Numbered from the stretch's first letter, positions 36,242 through 47,066 are shown. The stretch is DNA of 64,000 bases from Fictibacillus phosphorivorans (GCF_023715845.1 NZ_JAMBOR010000004.1:62001-126000); one strand, 5' to 3'. The notes: generated by a model not told the origin, from the sequence alone. Numbers and translations: made by a program.

Positions 36242-37567
36242 TTAAGAACGGTGGTCGATCAATTGGGCCATCATCATTGCTTTTCCTACGATCTTTCCAT
36301 CATGATAAATCTCTACGTCCACTTTTCCAAATTTTCTGCTCACTTCCAACACTCTCGGAACAATTTGTATTTCACTGTCTATCTGAACAGGCTTAATGTA
36401 ATAAAAGGTTACATTCTCAACGACTACATCGCCTTTTTTGATCTTTCTTAAAGCCTTGCGAGCAGTCTCTGTAACAAGGGTCATTTGTACTCCGTATGAC
36501 ACGGTTCCTAAGTGATTTGTCATCTGCGGAGTGATTTTACATGTGAAATAAACCTCGTTCTCGTCTTTATGTTCTTTTAACTCTGTTGTAATTAAATCAT
36601 CAAACGTCGCACCCACTTGAGGCTGCTTCTGCATCATCTGCATCGCTTTTAATACATCTTGCCGGGTTAGTATACCAATCAGTTTATGTGAAGAACCTGT
36701 TACCGGAAGTAACTCAATGCCTTCCCAGATCATCATGTGCGCGCAAGCTGCGACAGATGTTTTCCCTGTTACGGTCAAGGGGTTTCGGGTCATTACTTTT
36801 TCAATACTCGTATTCTCAGAAACACCTATAATGTCTTTTGAAGTGACTACACCCGTTACTCGATTCGATTGATCGACTACAGGATAACGACTATGCATGG
36901 TTTCACGGTTCAATTCATGCCAGCGCTCAACTTTATCTGACTGAGAAAGATAATGTGTTTTATCGATTGGTATTAATATATCTGAAGCGAGTACGATATC
37001 TTTTTTGATTAACCGGTCATGAATCGCTTTGTTGATCATAGTTGCCACTGTAAACGTATCATAACTGGTAGAGATGACTGGCAGTTCCAATTCATCAGCA
37101 AGTCTTTTTACTTCTTCTTCCGTATCGAAGCCACCTGTTACCAAAATCGCACTGCCGGCTTTCAATCCTAACTCATGAGCTTTAAAACGGTTTCCGACAA
37201 TCAACAAGCTTCCTGCATCCACATAGCGCATCATCGCTTCTAGTTTCATCGCACCGATTACAAATTTGTGCAAGGTTTTATGAAGTCCAGTTCGGCCTCC
37301 AAGTACTTGTCCTTCAACAATATTAACAACCTCAGCAAATGTTAATTTTTCAATATTGCTTTTCGCTTGTCGTTCAATACGAATCGTCCCTACACGTTCA
37401 ATCGTACTGACGATTCCTTGATTTTCTGCTTCTTTAATAGCTCTATATGCGGTTCCTTCACTTACCGTTAGGTCTTTTGCAATTTGCCGAACGGAGATTT
37501 TCGACCCAACTTCAAGCTCTATAATATGCTGCAATATTTGTTCATGCTTTGTTAGCATTCTATTCAC
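36242..37567 (-). CDS. ytoI: HTH-DRTGG-CBS-hotdog protein YtoI
   Basis: A 441-aa multidomain protein, close to the 439 aa of B. subtilis YtoI. Order: N-terminal winged helix (about 10-60, VRQIAKDLTVSEGTAYRAIKEA), DRTGG domain (about 75-180), two CBS domains (about 190-310, with DQSNRVTGVVTSKDIIG and HKLIGILTRQDVLKAM), and a C-terminal thioesterase-like hot-dog domain (about 335-435). This looks like a nucleotide-sensing regulator or enzyme; the true function is not known. The start is ambiguous: GTG at 37567 (spacing about 3) or ATG at 37558 (spacing about 12). Confidence 0.88.
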   Translation of the reverse strand: MNRMLTKHEQILQHIIELEVGSKISVRQIAKDLTVSEGTAYRAIKEAENQGIVSTIERVGTIRIERQAKSNIEKLTFAEVVNIVEGQVLGGRTGLHKTLHKFVIGAMKLEAMMRYVDAGSLLIVGNRFKAHELGLKAGSAILVTGGFDTEEEVKRLADELELPVISTSYDTFTVATMINKAIHDRLIKKDIVLASDILIPIDKTHYLSQSDKVERWHELNRETMHSRYPVVDQSNRVTGVVTSKDIIGVSENTSIEKVMTRNPLTVTGKTSVAACAHMMIWEGIELLPVTGSSHKLIGILTRQDVLKAMQMMQKQPQVGATFDDLITTELKEHKDENEVYFTCKITPQMTNHLGTVSYGVQMTLVTETARKALRKIKKGDVVVENVTFYYIKPVQIDSEIQIVPRVLEVSRKFGKVDVEIYHDGKIVGKAMMMAQLIDHRS

Positions 37568-37640
37568 CGTTCCTTCTACCTGTATCTATCTGTTTCGTTT
37601 ATTTGACTAATACAGATTATACAGGCAATGAAACAGAAAC

Positions 37641-37868
37641 TCAACTTCCCATGTGGATCCTTTTTCGTGCCTTTTGATGCCTTTTAACTGTTCGCATCCT
37701 CCTTTTATTTTCATTAAACAGTAAACTTAACAATAGGATAACCGCAAATCCTATCCATACGATTGAAAAAAGAGTTTGCAGCGTAAGTCCTTCAAAAGAT
37801 AATGCAGGTAATCCAACGTATGCCAAAACGACTAACATAAGCAACTTTGCGATTTTTTCCTGGTTCAT
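37641..37868 (-). CDS. small membrane protein of unknown function, 75 aa
   Basis: Starts MNQEKIAKLLMLVVLAYVG after AAGGGAGG, has two membrane helices (about 8-22 and 30-48), and a strongly basic tail (NENKRRMRTVKRHQKARKRIH). The tail suggests contact with nucleic acid or acidic lipid, but that is inference. It follows ytkL by 54 bases and is probably cotranscribed. Not recognised. Confidence 0.65.
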   Translation of the reverse strand: MNQEKIAKLLMLVVLAYVGLPALSFEGLTLQTLFSIVWIGFAVILLLSLLFNENKRRMRTVKRHQKARKRIHMGS

Positions 37869-37922
37869 AAAACAACCTCCCTTACTATCATTGGTATGCA
37901 TAGAAAGGGAGGTTAGAATCAT

Positions 37923-38603
37923 TTATATGGTTATGCTTTCGCCGCTTTGCATCACTTTGCCTTTAGATCCGAGCTTGGCTCCAAAAGAGCTTTTCGGATC
38001 TTGTTCGATAGGCGGGAATGTATTGTAATGAATAGGTACGGTTACAGAAGCTCCGATCCATTCGGCAGCGATTAATGCATCTTCCGGCCCCATCGTAAAG
38101 TTATCTCCAATAGGCAAGAAAGCTGCATCCGGTTTTTCCAGTTCACCGATCATTTTCATATCTGAAAAGAGGGCTGTGTCTCCTGCATGATAAAGTTTTT
38201 TATTTTCGTATGAGAATAAAATTCCAGCAGGCATGCCTGTATAGACGATTGTACCGTCCTCTTCTTCATAGCTAGATCCATGAAAAGCTTGTGTGAATTT
38301 AACTTTCCCCCAAGGAAATTCCCTGCTGCCCCCAATATGCATCGGGTGTGTTTCTACCCCTTTTGAAGCGATATAGTTTGCAAGTTCAAACGGTGCTACA
38401 ACAAGGCTGTTATTCTTCTTGGCAATTTCTACAGTGTCTCCTACATGATCATTATGGCCATGTGTTAAAAGAATCACATCTGCTTTTACATCTTCAACGC
38501 TGATTTTACATTGACCATTTCCATTAATAAACGGGTCGATCCAAACGGAATGCTCACCCGCTTGAATTTCAAGTACTGAATGTCCATGATACGTCACTTT
38601 CAT
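37923..38603 (-). CDS. ytkL: UPF0173 metal-dependent hydrolase YtkL
   Basis: A metallo-beta-lactamase fold protein of about 226 aa (B. subtilis YtkL 227). Metal ligands are visible in [23 protein letters not shown] (HxHxDH), the His of MHIGGSREF and AGDTALF. The substrate of this family is not established. The ATG at 38603 gives the family start [12 protein letters not shown] at 38609, closer to the AAGGAGGG site, is also possible. Confidence 0.9.
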   Translation of the reverse strand: MKVTYHGHSVLEIQAGEHSVWIDPFINGNGQCKISVEDVKADVILLTHGHNDHVGDTVEIAKKNNSLVVAPFELANYIASKGVETHPMHIGGSREFPWGKVKFTQAFHGSSYEEEDGTIVYTGMPAGILFSYENKKLYHAGDTALFSDMKMIGELEKPDAAFLPIGDNFTMGPEDALIAAEWIGASVTVPIHYNTFPPIEQDPKSSFGAKLGSKGKVMQSGESITI

Positions 38604-38684
38604 GATCATTACTCCCTCCTTCAACTAGTAGGATTCGTTATGACATCCTACTTTCCTCTTCATTCCCTATTATAGGACATAAAA

Positions 38685-38732
38685 AAAGTCCGATTCCAGC
38701 CATAAGGGATAAATGGCTGGACCGGGACTTTT
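38685..38732 (-). terminator. rho-independent terminator of ald
   Basis: GTCC and CCAGCCAT pair with ATGGCTGG and GGAC around a symmetric internal loop; T runs follow on the minus strand. Confidence 0.85.
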
Positions 38733-38742
38733 ATGAAAAAAT

Positions 38743-39867
38743 CTATTGTTTTTGAGCTAAAATGGAACCTGCATCTTTATAGTCTAACTGATGTGCTTCA
38801 GCAACTGCTTTATAAGTTACGAAGCCATCAAGTGTATTAATCCCTTTTAATAGGGCTTCATTATCTAGACACGCTCTAATATATCCTTTATTAGCAATCT
38901 GGAGAGCATACGGAACGGTTACGTTTGTTAGTCCGATTGTAGAAGTACGCGGAACAGCTCCTGGCATGTTCGCCACCGCATAATGAAGCACGTCATGCTT
39001 TTCATAAGTAGGGTTATCATGTGTTGTAATTCGATCAACTGTTTCAAAAATTCCACCTTGGTCAATAGCTACATCCACAATCACTGAGCCAGGCTGCATA
39101 CCTTTAATCATTTCTTCTGTCACAAGCTTTGGCGCCCTTGCTCCTGGAATAAGTACGGCACCAATGACTAGAGCTGATTCTTGAACAGCATTTGCTATGT
39201 TTAGCGGGTTAGAAATGAGCGTATTAATCTCTACTCCAAAAATATCATCAAGCTGACGAAGCCGTTCTGGATTCAAATCGATGATCGTAACGTCAGCACC
39301 AAGACCCATCGCAATTTTAGCAGCGTTCGTTCCTACAACTCCTCCACCGATAACTGTTACCTTTCCGCGTTTAACACCTGGAATTCCACTTAAAAGAATT
39401 CCGAGTCCACCTTTAGGCTTCTCTAAAAACTGCGCACCAATCTGGGCAGCCATTCTTCCAGCAACCTCACTCATCGGTGTTAAAAGGGGCAGAGTGCCAT
39501 TCGGAAGCTGCACCGTTTCATATGCGATTCCAATTACTTTATTTTCGGTTAACGCTTTTGTCAATTCAGGTTCGGGAGCCAGGTGTAAATAAGTAAACAA
39601 TATGAGTCCTTCCCGAAAAAAGCAGTACTCTTCTGGTAACGGTTCTTTCACTTTCATTACCATATCCATTGACCATGCTTGAGTCGGTGTATCAACAATG
39701 ACTCCGCCTGCTGCTTCATATTCTTCATCTGAAAAACCAGATCCGACCCCAGCGCCTTTTTGAATAAATACTTCATGTCCAGAAGCAACCAGGTTTAGTA
39801 CACCAGCAGGAGTCATCGCAACTCTGTTTTCATTATTTTTAATTTCAGTCGGCACACCAATCTTCAC
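38743..39867 (-). CDS. ald: alanine dehydrogenase
   Basis: Interconverts alanine with pyruvate and ammonia using NAD; it supports alanine catabolism and sporulation. The 374-aa protein has [16 protein letters not shown] with the substrate-binding Arg, [16 protein letters not shown]-like [11 protein letters not shown], and the Rossmann motif [15 protein letters not shown]. The start is GTG at 39867 ([10 protein letters not shown]), with GGGAGGG 6 bases upstream; the ATG at 39921 adds a non-homologous tail. Confidence 0.95.
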   Translation of the reverse strand: MKIGVPTEIKNNENRVAMTPAGVLNLVASGHEVFIQKGAGVGSGFSDEEYEAAGGVIVDTPTQAWSMDMVMKVKEPLPEEYCFFREGLILFTYLHLAPEPELTKALTENKVIGIAYETVQLPNGTLPLLTPMSEVAGRMAAQIGAQFLEKPKGGLGILLSGIPGVKRGKVTVIGGGVVGTNAAKIAMGLGADVTIIDLNPERLRQLDDIFGVEINTLISNPLNIANAVQESALVIGAVLIPGARAPKLVTEEMIKGMQPGSVIVDVAIDQGGIFETVDRITTHDNPTYEKHDVLHYAVANMPGAVPRTSTIGLTNVTVPYALQIANKGYIRACLDNEALLKGINTLDGFVTYKAVAEAHQLDYKDAGSILAQKQ

Positions 39868-40037
39868 TGCATTCCCTCCCTGAAAGTTATTGGAAATTTT
39901 CTTCTTCTCTATAGTTACCATACCACCAAAAAATAAAAATAAAAAGGTGGATTATTTCTATATGTATGCAGCTTTTAATGTTCCCGAATGAATAGAGAAA
40001 CATTCAATATTCGTAATTAATGGGAGAACTAATAGAA

Positions 40038-40066
40038 AAAGGGTAACTCGCTGTGAGTTACCCTTT
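40038..40066 (-). terminator. rho-independent terminator of the 53-aa gene / argGH transcript
   Basis: AAAGGGTAACTC pairs with GAGTTACCCTTT (12 bp, 5-base loop) with T on the minus-strand side. Confidence 0.85.
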
Positions 40067-40074
40067 CTTTATTC

Positions 40075-40236
40075 CTATCGAAGACTTTCCTCTTCGTCTA
40101 ACTTTGTACGCTGCTGGCCCTGATCAACTTTATCAACTACACCACTTTGGTAAGCTTCCGTTATCTGCTGATGAACGGTCATTTCTCCTTCTTGATCATA
40201 TTCCAGCTGCTGATTCGGATGTTTCTTATTTTCCAT
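40075..40236 (-). CDS. small hydrophilic protein, 53 aa
   Basis: An ORF with GGAGG 7 bases before ATG 40236, encoding MENKKHPNQQLEYDQEGEMT through DKVDQGQQRTKLDEEESLR. It has no hydrophobic segment, no aromatic core apart from two Tyr, and about one third of its residues are Q, E, D or K, so it is probably disordered. It resembles small Bacillus proteins of the YozQ/DUF4025 kind, but the match is from memory. It lies downstream of argH, ahead of a good terminator. Confidence 0.6.
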   Translation of the reverse strand: MENKKHPNQQLEYDQEGEMTVHQQITEAYQSGVVDKVDQGQQRTKLDEEESLR

Positions 40237-40302
40237 TTTACTTCCTCCTTAGATTTAGAAACCTTATTCGTAGTTTCTGTCGTCAGAAGAAAGTTATCTC
40301 GG

Positions 40303-41688
40303 TTAATTACTGGAAATATAAACAGCTGCTTTTGCTGCCTCGAGTTGTTGTCTTACTGCTTGGAATCCAGTTCCGCCTTCAGAATTTCTCTTTTCAACTG
40401 CTGTCTTAGGAGAAAGAGCTTCATATAAATCTTCTTCAACGACTGGAGACCATTCTTTGTATTCCTCAAGGCTAATATCTAGAAGATAGCATCCCTTTTG
40501 GATACAATGAAGAACCATCTGACCAACTAATTCATGTGCTTCTCTAAAAGGAACTCCCTTTTTCGCCAGATAATCCGCAAGTTCAGTCGCATTAGAAAAA
40601 TCTTGATGAACAGCTTTGTTCATTCGTTCTTCATTAATCTTTACTTCATTCATCATGCCAGTCATGATGCTCAAGCAACCTTTAACTGTTTTAACTGCAT
40701 CAAATACAGGCTCCTTGTCTTCCTGCATATCTTTATTATAGGCAAGTGGAAGACCTTTCATCAAAGTGAGCAATGAAAGCAATGAGCCATATACTCTGCC
40801 GCTTTTCCCTCGGATCAACTCGGCCATGTCCGGGTTCTTTTTTTGCGGCATCATACTGCTGCCCGTTGTAAAGCTGTCGCTGATCTCGATGAAACCGAAC
40901 TCTTCAGATGACCAAAGAATGAGTTCTTCACAAAAACGGGATAAGTGCATCATGATCATGGAAGCATTGCTGCAGGATTCAATAGCAAAATCTCGGTCGC
41001 TGACTGCGTCTAAGCTGTTCAAATATTTTTTAGAGAATCCCAATTCGTTCATCGTCACATTTCGATCGATCGGAAACGTGGTTCCGGCAAGCGCTCCTGC
41101 TCCAAGCGGCATCATATCTGTTCTTTTCAAACTATCTTCGAGTCTTTCTTTATCTCGTTCTAACATCCAAAAATAAGCTAAAAGATGATGAGCAAATGAA
41201 ACAGGCTGTGCGCGCTGAAGATGTGTATAACCTGGAATAATGGTTTCAACATGTTCTTCTGCCAGCGTTAATAATGCGTGTTGAAGTTCTTTAATATGAT
41301 CGATAATCACCAAGGTCTCTTCTTTTACAAAAAGGTGAAAATCCGTTGCTACTTGGTCATTTCGGCTTCTTGCTGTATGGAGTTTTCCGCCATCCGGACC
41401 GATTTGATTTGTAAGAAGCTTCTCTAGATTCAAATGGATATCTTCGTACTTTACGGAATACTCCAGTCTACCTTCTTGTTCTTGCACTTGAAGATCTAAA
41501 AGGCCATTTTTTATATTCTCATAAGCACTCTCATCGATAATTTCACTTTGAAATAACATTTTTGCATGAGCGAGGCTTCCCTTGATGTCGTGACTAGCCA
41601 ATTGTTGATCAAAAGAGATGGAAGCCCCAAATTCATCTACCCATTCTTCCGGTTGTTTGGAAAAACGGCCTCCCCATAATTTTTTCAC
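40303..41688 (-). CDS. argH: argininosuccinate lyase
   Basis: Cleaves argininosuccinate to arginine and fumarate, the last step of arginine synthesis. The 461-aa protein has the N-terminal [14 protein letters not shown], the [11 protein letters not shown] block, catalytic His in [13 protein letters not shown], and the superfamily signature [16 protein letters not shown]. It begins four bases inside the end of argG, so the two are translationally coupled. Confidence 0.97.
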   Translation of the reverse strand: MKKLWGGRFSKQPEEWVDEFGASISFDQQLASHDIKGSLAHAKMLFQSEIIDESAYENIKNGLLDLQVQEQEGRLEYSVKYEDIHLNLEKLLTNQIGPDGGKLHTARSRNDQVATDFHLFVKEETLVIIDHIKELQHALLTLAEEHVETIIPGYTHLQRAQPVSFAHHLLAYFWMLERDKERLEDSLKRTDMMPLGAGALAGTTFPIDRNVTMNELGFSKKYLNSLDAVSDRDFAIESCSNASMIMMHLSRFCEELILWSSEEFGFIEISDSFTTGSSMMPQKKNPDMAELIRGKSGRVYGSLLSLLTLMKGLPLAYNKDMQEDKEPVFDAVKTVKGCLSIMTGMMNEVKINEERMNKAVHQDFSNATELADYLAKKGVPFREAHELVGQMVLHCIQKGCYLLDISLEEYKEWSPVVEEDLYEALSPKTAVEKRNSEGGTGFQAVRQQLEAAKAAVYISSN

Positions 41689-42887
41689 ACTTTCACCTCA
41701 TTTTTCTGAACCATGCTGCTTACTTTTGTAGGCAGACCCCACAATGAGATAAAACCTTTTGCAGCTTCATGGTCAAACATGTCTTCAGATGTATACGTTG
41801 CAAGCTTCTCATCGTAAAGTGAGTATGGTGATTTTCTTCCTTCCACAATCGCATGGCCTTTGAAGAGCTTAACGCGTACAGTTCCCGTTACATGTTTTTG
41901 TGTTTCCGCTAAGAAAGCTTTTAATGAAGCATGTAATGGAGAGAACCAAAGACCTTCATAGATTAATTCTGTCATTTTCTTTTCCACGATCGGCTTGAAA
42001 TGAGCGACTTCTTTTACGAGCGTCAAATCTTCAAGCTCTTTATGAGCTTTGATTAACGTCGTTGCTGCCGGACATTCATACACTTCACGTGATTTAATGC
42101 CAACGAGTCGATTTTCAACATGGTCAATACGTCCAACACCATGTGCACCACCTAATTCATTTAGCTGATCGATAAGCTTATCAAGTGATAAACTCTTACC
42201 ATCTAATGAAACGGGAACACCTTTTTCGAATCCAATCTCAATGATTTGAGGCTTATCTGGTGTATGTTCGAGTGGTGTTGTCATCTCATATGCTTCTTCT
42301 GGAGGTGCTGCCCATGGATCTTCTAAGATTCCACACTCATTACTTCTTCCCCATAAGTTTTGGTCAATTGAAAAAGGACTTTCTTTTTTGATCGGAACAG
42401 GAATATTATGCTGTTTTGCATATTGTATCTCTTCTTCACGTGACCAGCTCCATTCACGAACTGGCGCTAACACTTCAAGTTCCGGAGCTAGAGCTGCAAC
42501 TGACACTTCAAAACGAACTTGGTCGTTACCTTTTCCAGTACAACCATGTGCTACGGCTGTCGCGCCGTATTTCTTAGCTGTTTCTACTAATTTTTTCGCA
42601 ATGAGAGGTCGACTTAATGCAGAAACCAAAGGATATTTCCCTTCATATAATGCATGTGATTGTAAGGCAACCAATGCATATTCTTCTGCGTATTCTTTTT
42701 GTACGTCTAGTACGATCGATTCTGAAGCACCAATGGATAATGCTTTCGATTGAACAAACGGAAGGTCTTTTCCTTCGCCAACATCCAAGCATAATGCAAT
42801 AACTTCATAGCCTTTTTCTGCTAGCCATGGAATCGCCACCGATGTATCTAATCCCCCAGAGTATGCTAAAACTACTTTTTTTGCCAT
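41685..42887 (-). CDS. argG: argininosuccinate synthase
   Basis: Joins citrulline and aspartate using ATP. The 400-aa protein has the PP-loop [13 protein letters not shown] (8-20), [14 protein letters not shown] and the citrulline/aspartate region [16 protein letters not shown]. Upstream ATs-rich dyads fit control by the arginine repressor AhrC/ArgR. It forms an operon with argH. Confidence 0.97.
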   Translation of the reverse strand: MAKKVVLAYSGGLDTSVAIPWLAEKGYEVIALCLDVGEGKDLPFVQSKALSIGASESIVLDVQKEYAEEYALVALQSHALYEGKYPLVSALSRPLIAKKLVETAKKYGATAVAHGCTGKGNDQVRFEVSVAALAPELEVLAPVREWSWSREEEIQYAKQHNIPVPIKKESPFSIDQNLWGRSNECGILEDPWAAPPEEAYEMTTPLEHTPDKPQIIEIGFEKGVPVSLDGKSLSLDKLIDQLNELGGAHGVGRIDHVENRLVGIKSREVYECPAATTLIKAHKELEDLTLVKEVAHFKPIVEKKMTELIYEGLWFSPLHASLKAFLAETQKHVTGTVRVKLFKGHAIVEGRKSPYSLYDEKLATYTSEDMFDHEAAKGFISLWGLPTKVSSMVQKNEVKV

Positions 42888-42916
42888 ATGATATCTCTCC
42901 TCCTGAATACATAAGA

Positions 42917-43007
42917 TGTATATTTTATTTATTTTTATACATAATCATTTATAAAAATACCATTTAGGATAATTCATACTATAACAAAAATAGAGAAGAA
43001 AATGCAA
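42917..43007 (-). promoter_or_regulatory. argGH promoter with ARG-box-like dyads
   Basis: TTGCAT (43007-43002), 18 bases, TATAGT (42983-42978) on the minus strand is a SigA promoter with a start near 42971. TGTATA/TATACA at 42917-42941 form an AT-rich dyad within the leader, and further TTTATAAAAATA- and TGTATAAAAATA-type motifs lie at 42950-42960 and about 43023-43034. They resemble AhrC ARG boxes, but no copy is a perfect match. Confidence 0.45.
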
Positions 43008-43101
43008 GGTTATTCTTAAATTTGTATAAAAATAATATCTATATTTATTCTGGCTTAAGAAGAGCGCCTTTTGTACAATGGTAGTAAGAGGTGATGATCG
43101 G

Positions 43102-43416
43102 ATGCAGAACCATTTTATTTGGGATGAGAAGCTCGGAATATCAGTTCCTCAATTGCATAAAGCATGGGAAACGTATGATAAAACGGAACAAGCAGCCATA
43201 CTGTTGCAATGGGAAAAGATCAGAGGCACAATACCAGACCGAATCAAAGAAATTGAAATAGAAATCAATCAACTTCAAGACCGGTTATCAGCAGAAGAAA
43301 ACTTTGAGTTATCCTGTGAATACAACGAAAAAATTGCAAGCATGGCTTCAATCATTAATGATCTATGGCTATGGTATAGATTGAACCAGCAAGTAACATC
43401 GAAAATGCATGGATAA
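43102..43416 (+). CDS. conserved hypothetical protein, 104 aa
   Basis: Starts MQNHFIWDEKLGISVPQL after AAGAGGTGAT (spacing about 6). The protein is soluble; residues about 40-75 form a likely coiled coil (IKEIEIEINQLQDRLSAEE), and the C-terminal part has NDLWLWYRLNQQ. It is divergent from argG and convergent with moaB, with a terminator downstream. Not recognised; no catalytic motif. Confidence 0.65.
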   Translation: MQNHFIWDEKLGISVPQLHKAWETYDKTEQAAILLQWEKIRGTIPDRIKEIEIEINQLQDRLSAEENFELSCEYNEKIASMASIINDLWLWYRLNQQVTSKMHG

Positions 43417-43421
43417 AATAT

Positions 43422-43450
43422 AAAAAGAGGATGCATATACATCCCCTTTT
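43422..43450 (+). terminator. terminator of the 104-aa gene
   Basis: AAAAG and GGATG pair with CATCC and CTTTT around a short loop. Confidence 0.65.
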
Positions 43451-43477
43451 ATGTAAGTACCACCTTAATATAAATGT

Positions 43478-43984
43478 CTATTTATACAGCTGTTGTATGA
43501 TATGTGTGAGTTCCGGTAAAATTAATTTTTCCATTCCAAGTTTTACAGCACCTGATGAACCCGGTAATGCGAAAATGACGGTTTTACCCCTTACACCTGC
43601 AACTGCTCGGCTGAGCATCGCAGCCGATCCTATGTCTTCTCTATAACTTAACATACGAAACAGCTCCCCGAATCCGGTAATTTCCTTTTCAAATAACGTC
43701 GATAAAGCTTCTATTGTAACATCCCTCTGAGCAATTCCTGTTCCTCCGTTAAAGATAACAGCATCCATCTCATCATTGATTAAAGCCATTCGAGCTGCTT
43801 CCAGAATGTGTTTCTCGTCATCCTTTACAATTTTATAATCACGAATGTCGTGATTATGTTCAGTTAAGAGTGACCGGATAAGCTTGCCGCTTTTGTCTGT
43901 ATCTTCATTTCTAGTATCACTTACAGTTACAATCATGCACCTTGCTTTTTCAGGTGCGAGCGCCTTATGTTCTTGTATACTCAT
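43478..43984 (-). CDS. moaB: molybdenum cofactor biosynthesis protein MoaB
   Basis: MoaB/MogA-fold protein that adenylylates molybdopterin. The 168-aa sequence has VTVSDTRNEDTDKSGK, FNGGTGIAQRDVTIEAL (the conserved GGTG..RDxT motif) and FALPGSSGAVKLGMEKLILPEL. Other moa/moe genes are absent from the window. It is the downstream partner of the EcsC-like gene, 11 bases apart. Confidence 0.93.
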   Translation of the reverse strand: MSIQEHKALAPEKARCMIVTVSDTRNEDTDKSGKLIRSLLTEHNHDIRDYKIVKDDEKHILEAARMALINDEMDAVIFNGGTGIAQRDVTIEALSTLFEKEITGFGELFRMLSYREDIGSAAMLSRAVAGVRGKTVIFALPGSSGAVKLGMEKLILPELTHIIQQLYK

Positions 43985-43995
43985 AAATTAAACAC

Positions 43996-44832
43996 CTATC
44001 CATAATATTTTTCATTCAGGTATCTCTTTTGATAAAACTTGTGAGCAATTTCCGTTATTTTTCTCGATTGCTGGTAGTTCATTATAGCTCCTAACGCCAT
44101 TCCGAAAATCGGAAGACCTTGAGTCAGTTTTTTTCTGAGGAGTAAGATCGCCATCATCTTAACGATCTGTTGGATCGGATGAGACATCCAAGAGATATCC
44201 GCAATAACATCTTTTCCTGAATAGAAAATAGGATCTTCTTCTTCACGCAGCTCCTCCATTAGTTCATCCCATTTTTCTAGTTGGTACCGCTTCGGCATCG
44301 TAGCGGCGTGATACACCTTTAATGAACGCATCATTTCTGATGGCCTTTGAATATCATAACCATAGTGCATGGCAATAGACTGAACGGAGCGGATACCGAG
44401 AACTACCATTGCAGGAAAGTCAGTTCCTAAAAAAAGCAACCCTCCCGTTCCAGCGAGTCCTCCCTGGGAAAAGGATAAGATTCTATTTCGTGCAATTTGT
44501 TGCTCGGCCATATAGGATAGCTGATCGATCGAACATTTCTTCAAGTCTTCAATTTCAAAAATATCATCTCGAAAGACCCTCGCTTCAGAAAGGAGTCTTT
44601 GCTTCATATCCAGCTGAAATTGAGAGTTTTGTATAAGAGCATGAATATGGAAAAGTACAGAGTCTACATATTCACCGATCGTTTCCTGCATCTCTTCAGG
44701 CAAAAGATCCATCTGTCTTTGAGCCCATTTTTCATATGTACGTCCAAAATCGGTGGGTTCGTAAGTAAAATAATGCTCTTCCCAGCTTTTTATTTCTTGC
44801 CATAATTGTTCTTCGCGTTCTGTTAATGGCAT
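43996..44832 (-). CDS. EcsC family protein
   Basis: A 278-aa protein matching the EcsC family: acidic, Trp-rich N-terminus (LWQEIKSWEEHYF), a central hydrophobic, glycine-rich region (SFSQGGLAGTGGLLFLGTDFPAMVVLGIRSVQSIAMHYGYD in parts), and a second hydrophobic stretch near 240-255 before a basic tail. In B. subtilis EcsC accompanies an ABC transporter with unknown role, but this is a stand-alone copy. It is probably a peripheral or integral membrane protein. Confidence 0.8.
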   Translation of the reverse strand: MPLTEREEQLWQEIKSWEEHYFTYEPTDFGRTYEKWAQRQMDLLPEEMQETIGEYVDSVLFHIHALIQNSQFQLDMKQRLLSEARVFRDDIFEIEDLKKCSIDQLSYMAEQQIARNRILSFSQGGLAGTGGLLFLGTDFPAMVVLGIRSVQSIAMHYGYDIQRPSEMMRSLKVYHAATMPKRYQLEKWDELMEELREEEDPIFYSGKDVIADISWMSHPIQQIVKMMAILLLRKKLTQGLPIFGMALGAIMNYQQSRKITEIAHKFYQKRYLNEKYYG

Positions 44833-44914
44833 GCCCGCTCCTCCTTTAACCTTTTTTATTAGTTTATAATAACAACCTCCTGAAGTAAAAAATCTGAAGG
44901 AATACTTTTAACAT

Positions 44915-45580
44915 TCAAGATTTAAAAGGGTTCTTCCATTCCATCAAGAGTCCATAGTGATGTGATTCTTCATCTTCTAAATAACCAGGCACTAATACAA
45001 GAGGTGTTCTTCCGCAGCGTAATAGAAAGGATATAACTTGATCATGAATATTACCATCTACTACTTTTTCAATATATTGCTCTGGTGTCATCTCACTTGC
45101 ATATTTATGATAACCCGGCATCCTTCCCCCGCCTAACAACCGGTCAAGACCTAGATGGATGACAGTCTCATACATTGATTGCATAAGGAGTTTCCCTAGT
45201 TCAAGTTTTCTAAAAGAAGGCCGAATGCATATATCCACGATATAAAGAGTATCCCCCTTATTATTATGTGTTCGAATATAACCACGATCTGTAATCTCTT
45301 CCCAAGTGTGCTTAGGAGATTCAGAGTCAAAATCTACTAGCAGCCCGGTAATGGATCCAGCTAGAACCCCATCGATTTCTACACATAATGCTCCTTCTGG
45401 AAAAAGAGTGATGTGATGATTAAGCTGTTCTTCCTTCCACCAAAGGTCTGATGGAAATGGTGGCGGAAAACTCTCCTTTTGGATTTGAATGAGCTCATTG
45501 AAATCTTGTTTCACATAGTTTCGGACAATTGCTTTAACCTTTTTTTCTTTCTTATAAAAGTATTGTTCCTTTTTATACAT
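44915..45580 (-). CDS. GNAT family N-acetyltransferase
   Basis: A 221-aa acetyltransferase. The core GNAT fold is at about 16-150: VRNYVKQDFNELIQIQKESFPPPFP, GALCVEIDGVLAGSITG, and the acetyl-CoA loop region YIVDICIRPSFRKLELGKLLMQSMY, where the usual Q/R-x-x-G-x-G/A reads R-K-L-E-L-G. The C-terminal part (GGGRMPGYHKY...) is an extension that resembles other Bacillus GNATs acting on small substrates. The acceptor is unknown. The basic N-terminus KKEQYFYKKEKK may not be translated. Confidence 0.8.
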   Translation of the reverse strand: MYKKEQYFYKKEKKVKAIVRNYVKQDFNELIQIQKESFPPPFPSDLWWKEEQLNHHITLFPEGALCVEIDGVLAGSITGLLVDFDSESPKHTWEEITDRGYIRTHNNKGDTLYIVDICIRPSFRKLELGKLLMQSMYETVIHLGLDRLLGGGRMPGYHKYASEMTPEQYIEKVVDGNIHDQVISFLLRCGRTPLVLVPGYLEDEESHHYGLLMEWKNPFKS

Positions 45581-45713
45581 GAATAGATCTCTCTCCCTTT
45601 CAATTCGAGCATCTCAAATAAAGGCACCTATAAGGATATACACGATGGTGGCCTGTTTTCCTTCAATAAATTTAAAAAGATATTTTGGTGTACTTCATGT
45701 TTTATTAAGAACA

Positions 45714-45756
45714 AAAAACCTTTCATCATGGTCGTAACCACGATGAAAGGTTTTTA
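45714..45756 (-). terminator. rho-independent terminator of ackA
   Basis: AAAAACCTTTCATC pairs with GATGAAAGGTTTTT, with T runs at both ends. Confidence 0.88.
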
Positions 45757-45762
45757 AATTTA

Positions 45763-46950
45763 TTATACAGCGAAGCGCATAGTGTCTCTAGCGATCATAA
45801 CTTCTTCGTTTGTAGGGATAACGATTACTTTTACAGGTGAATGCGGATAGCTGATAAATGCTTCTTTCCCGCGGACTTGATTTAGAGCAGGGTCCCAATA
45901 TACACCCATGAATTCTAATCCACGCAGCACACGTTCACGAACGGATGTACTGTTTTCTCCGATTCCAGCTGTAAAGATAATCGCATCGATTCCTGCCATT
46001 CTTGCAGCGTAAGAACCGATGTATTTGTGGATACGGCTTGCAAATACTTCTAAAGCAAGCTCTGCACGTTCATTTCCTTCTTCTGCTTTACTCTCGATAT
46101 CACGAAGGTCAGAAGAGAAACCAGAAACGCCAAGCATACCACTCTTATTATTTAGTACATTTAGTACTTCTTCAGCACTTTGTCCTGTTTTTTGCATGAT
46201 ATAAGGAATCAAGGATGGATCAATGTTTCCAGAACGAGTTCCCATCGTTACACCAGCTAGAGGAGTGAACCCCATAGATGTATCGATTGATTTCCCGCCT
46301 TCAATGGCAGCAATACTTGCTCCGTTACCAAGATGACAAGAAAGAAGACGAAGCTGTTCAACCGGACGTCCAAGAAGTTCAGCAGCTCTTTCAGAAACGT
46401 ACTTATGGCTTGTACCATGGAATCCATATTTACGGATTCCGTATTTTTCATAATACTCATACGGTAGACTGTACAAGAATGATTTTTCTGGCATGGACTG
46501 GTGGAAAGCCGTATCAAATACTGCAACAGCTGGTACATTCGGCAATACTTTTTTAAATGCTTTAATTCCTACAACGTTCGCAGGGTTATGAAGCGGAGCA
46601 AGATATGAAATCTCTTCAATTTCTTTTAACACTTCATCTGTAATCAATACAGAATCATTAAACTTTTCTCCACCGTGTACAACGCGGTGGCCGATTCCTT
46701 CAATCTCTTCAAGAGAAGAAATAATATTATGGTTGATTAGTTTATCTAAAAGCATAGATACAGCTTCAGCATGGTCTTGAATATCTTTTATTTCTTTTAT
46801 TTTTTCACCATCCACTTCGATTGTGAAAACAGAATCGTTCAAACCGATACGTTCAACAAGTCCTTTTGTTAAAACTTCTTCTTCCGGCATTTGCAGAAGT
46901 TGAAACTTTAAGGACGAACTTCCGGCATTGATCGCAATAATTTTAGCCAA
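45763..46950 (-). CDS. ackA: acetate kinase
   Basis: Converts acetyl phosphate to acetate and ATP, the overflow pathway. From TTG at 46950 ([17 protein letters not shown]) the protein is 395 aa, the B. subtilis length; AAGGAG lies 9 bases before it, whereas the ATG within that region is too close. Motifs seen: [17 protein letters not shown], catalytic DTAFHQSMP, and TAGIGENS. It follows ytxK, as in B. subtilis, with a cre-like site in between. Confidence 0.96.
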   Translation of the reverse strand: MAKIIAINAGSSSLKFQLLQMPEEEVLTKGLVERIGLNDSVFTIEVDGEKIKEIKDIQDHAEAVSMLLDKLINHNIISSLEEIEGIGHRVVHGGEKFNDSVLITDEVLKEIEEISYLAPLHNPANVVGIKAFKKVLPNVPAVAVFDTAFHQSMPEKSFLYSLPYEYYEKYGIRKYGFHGTSHKYVSERAAELLGRPVEQLRLLSCHLGNGASIAAIEGGKSIDTSMGFTPLAGVTMGTRSGNIDPSLIPYIMQKTGQSAEEVLNVLNNKSGMLGVSGFSSDLRDIESKAEEGNERAELALEVFASRIHKYIGSYAARMAGIDAIIFTAGIGENSTSVRERVLRGLEFMGVYWDPALNQVRGKEAFISYPHSPVKVIVIPTNEEVMIARDTMRFAV

Positions 46951-47066
46951 AATAGCCATCTCCTTCATAATCAATGAAAAAGAAGAGCGCTCTGGTGCAC
47001 ACTTCTAACTCATACTTATAATAATCCTTCCTTATTTAAACATTGACCTTCTTTATAATCAAGGAT

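Noticed and set aside
43102-43416. Assigning the 104-aa gene to a known family
   Set aside because: Only a coiled coil and an aromatic motif are visible; no diagnostic pattern.
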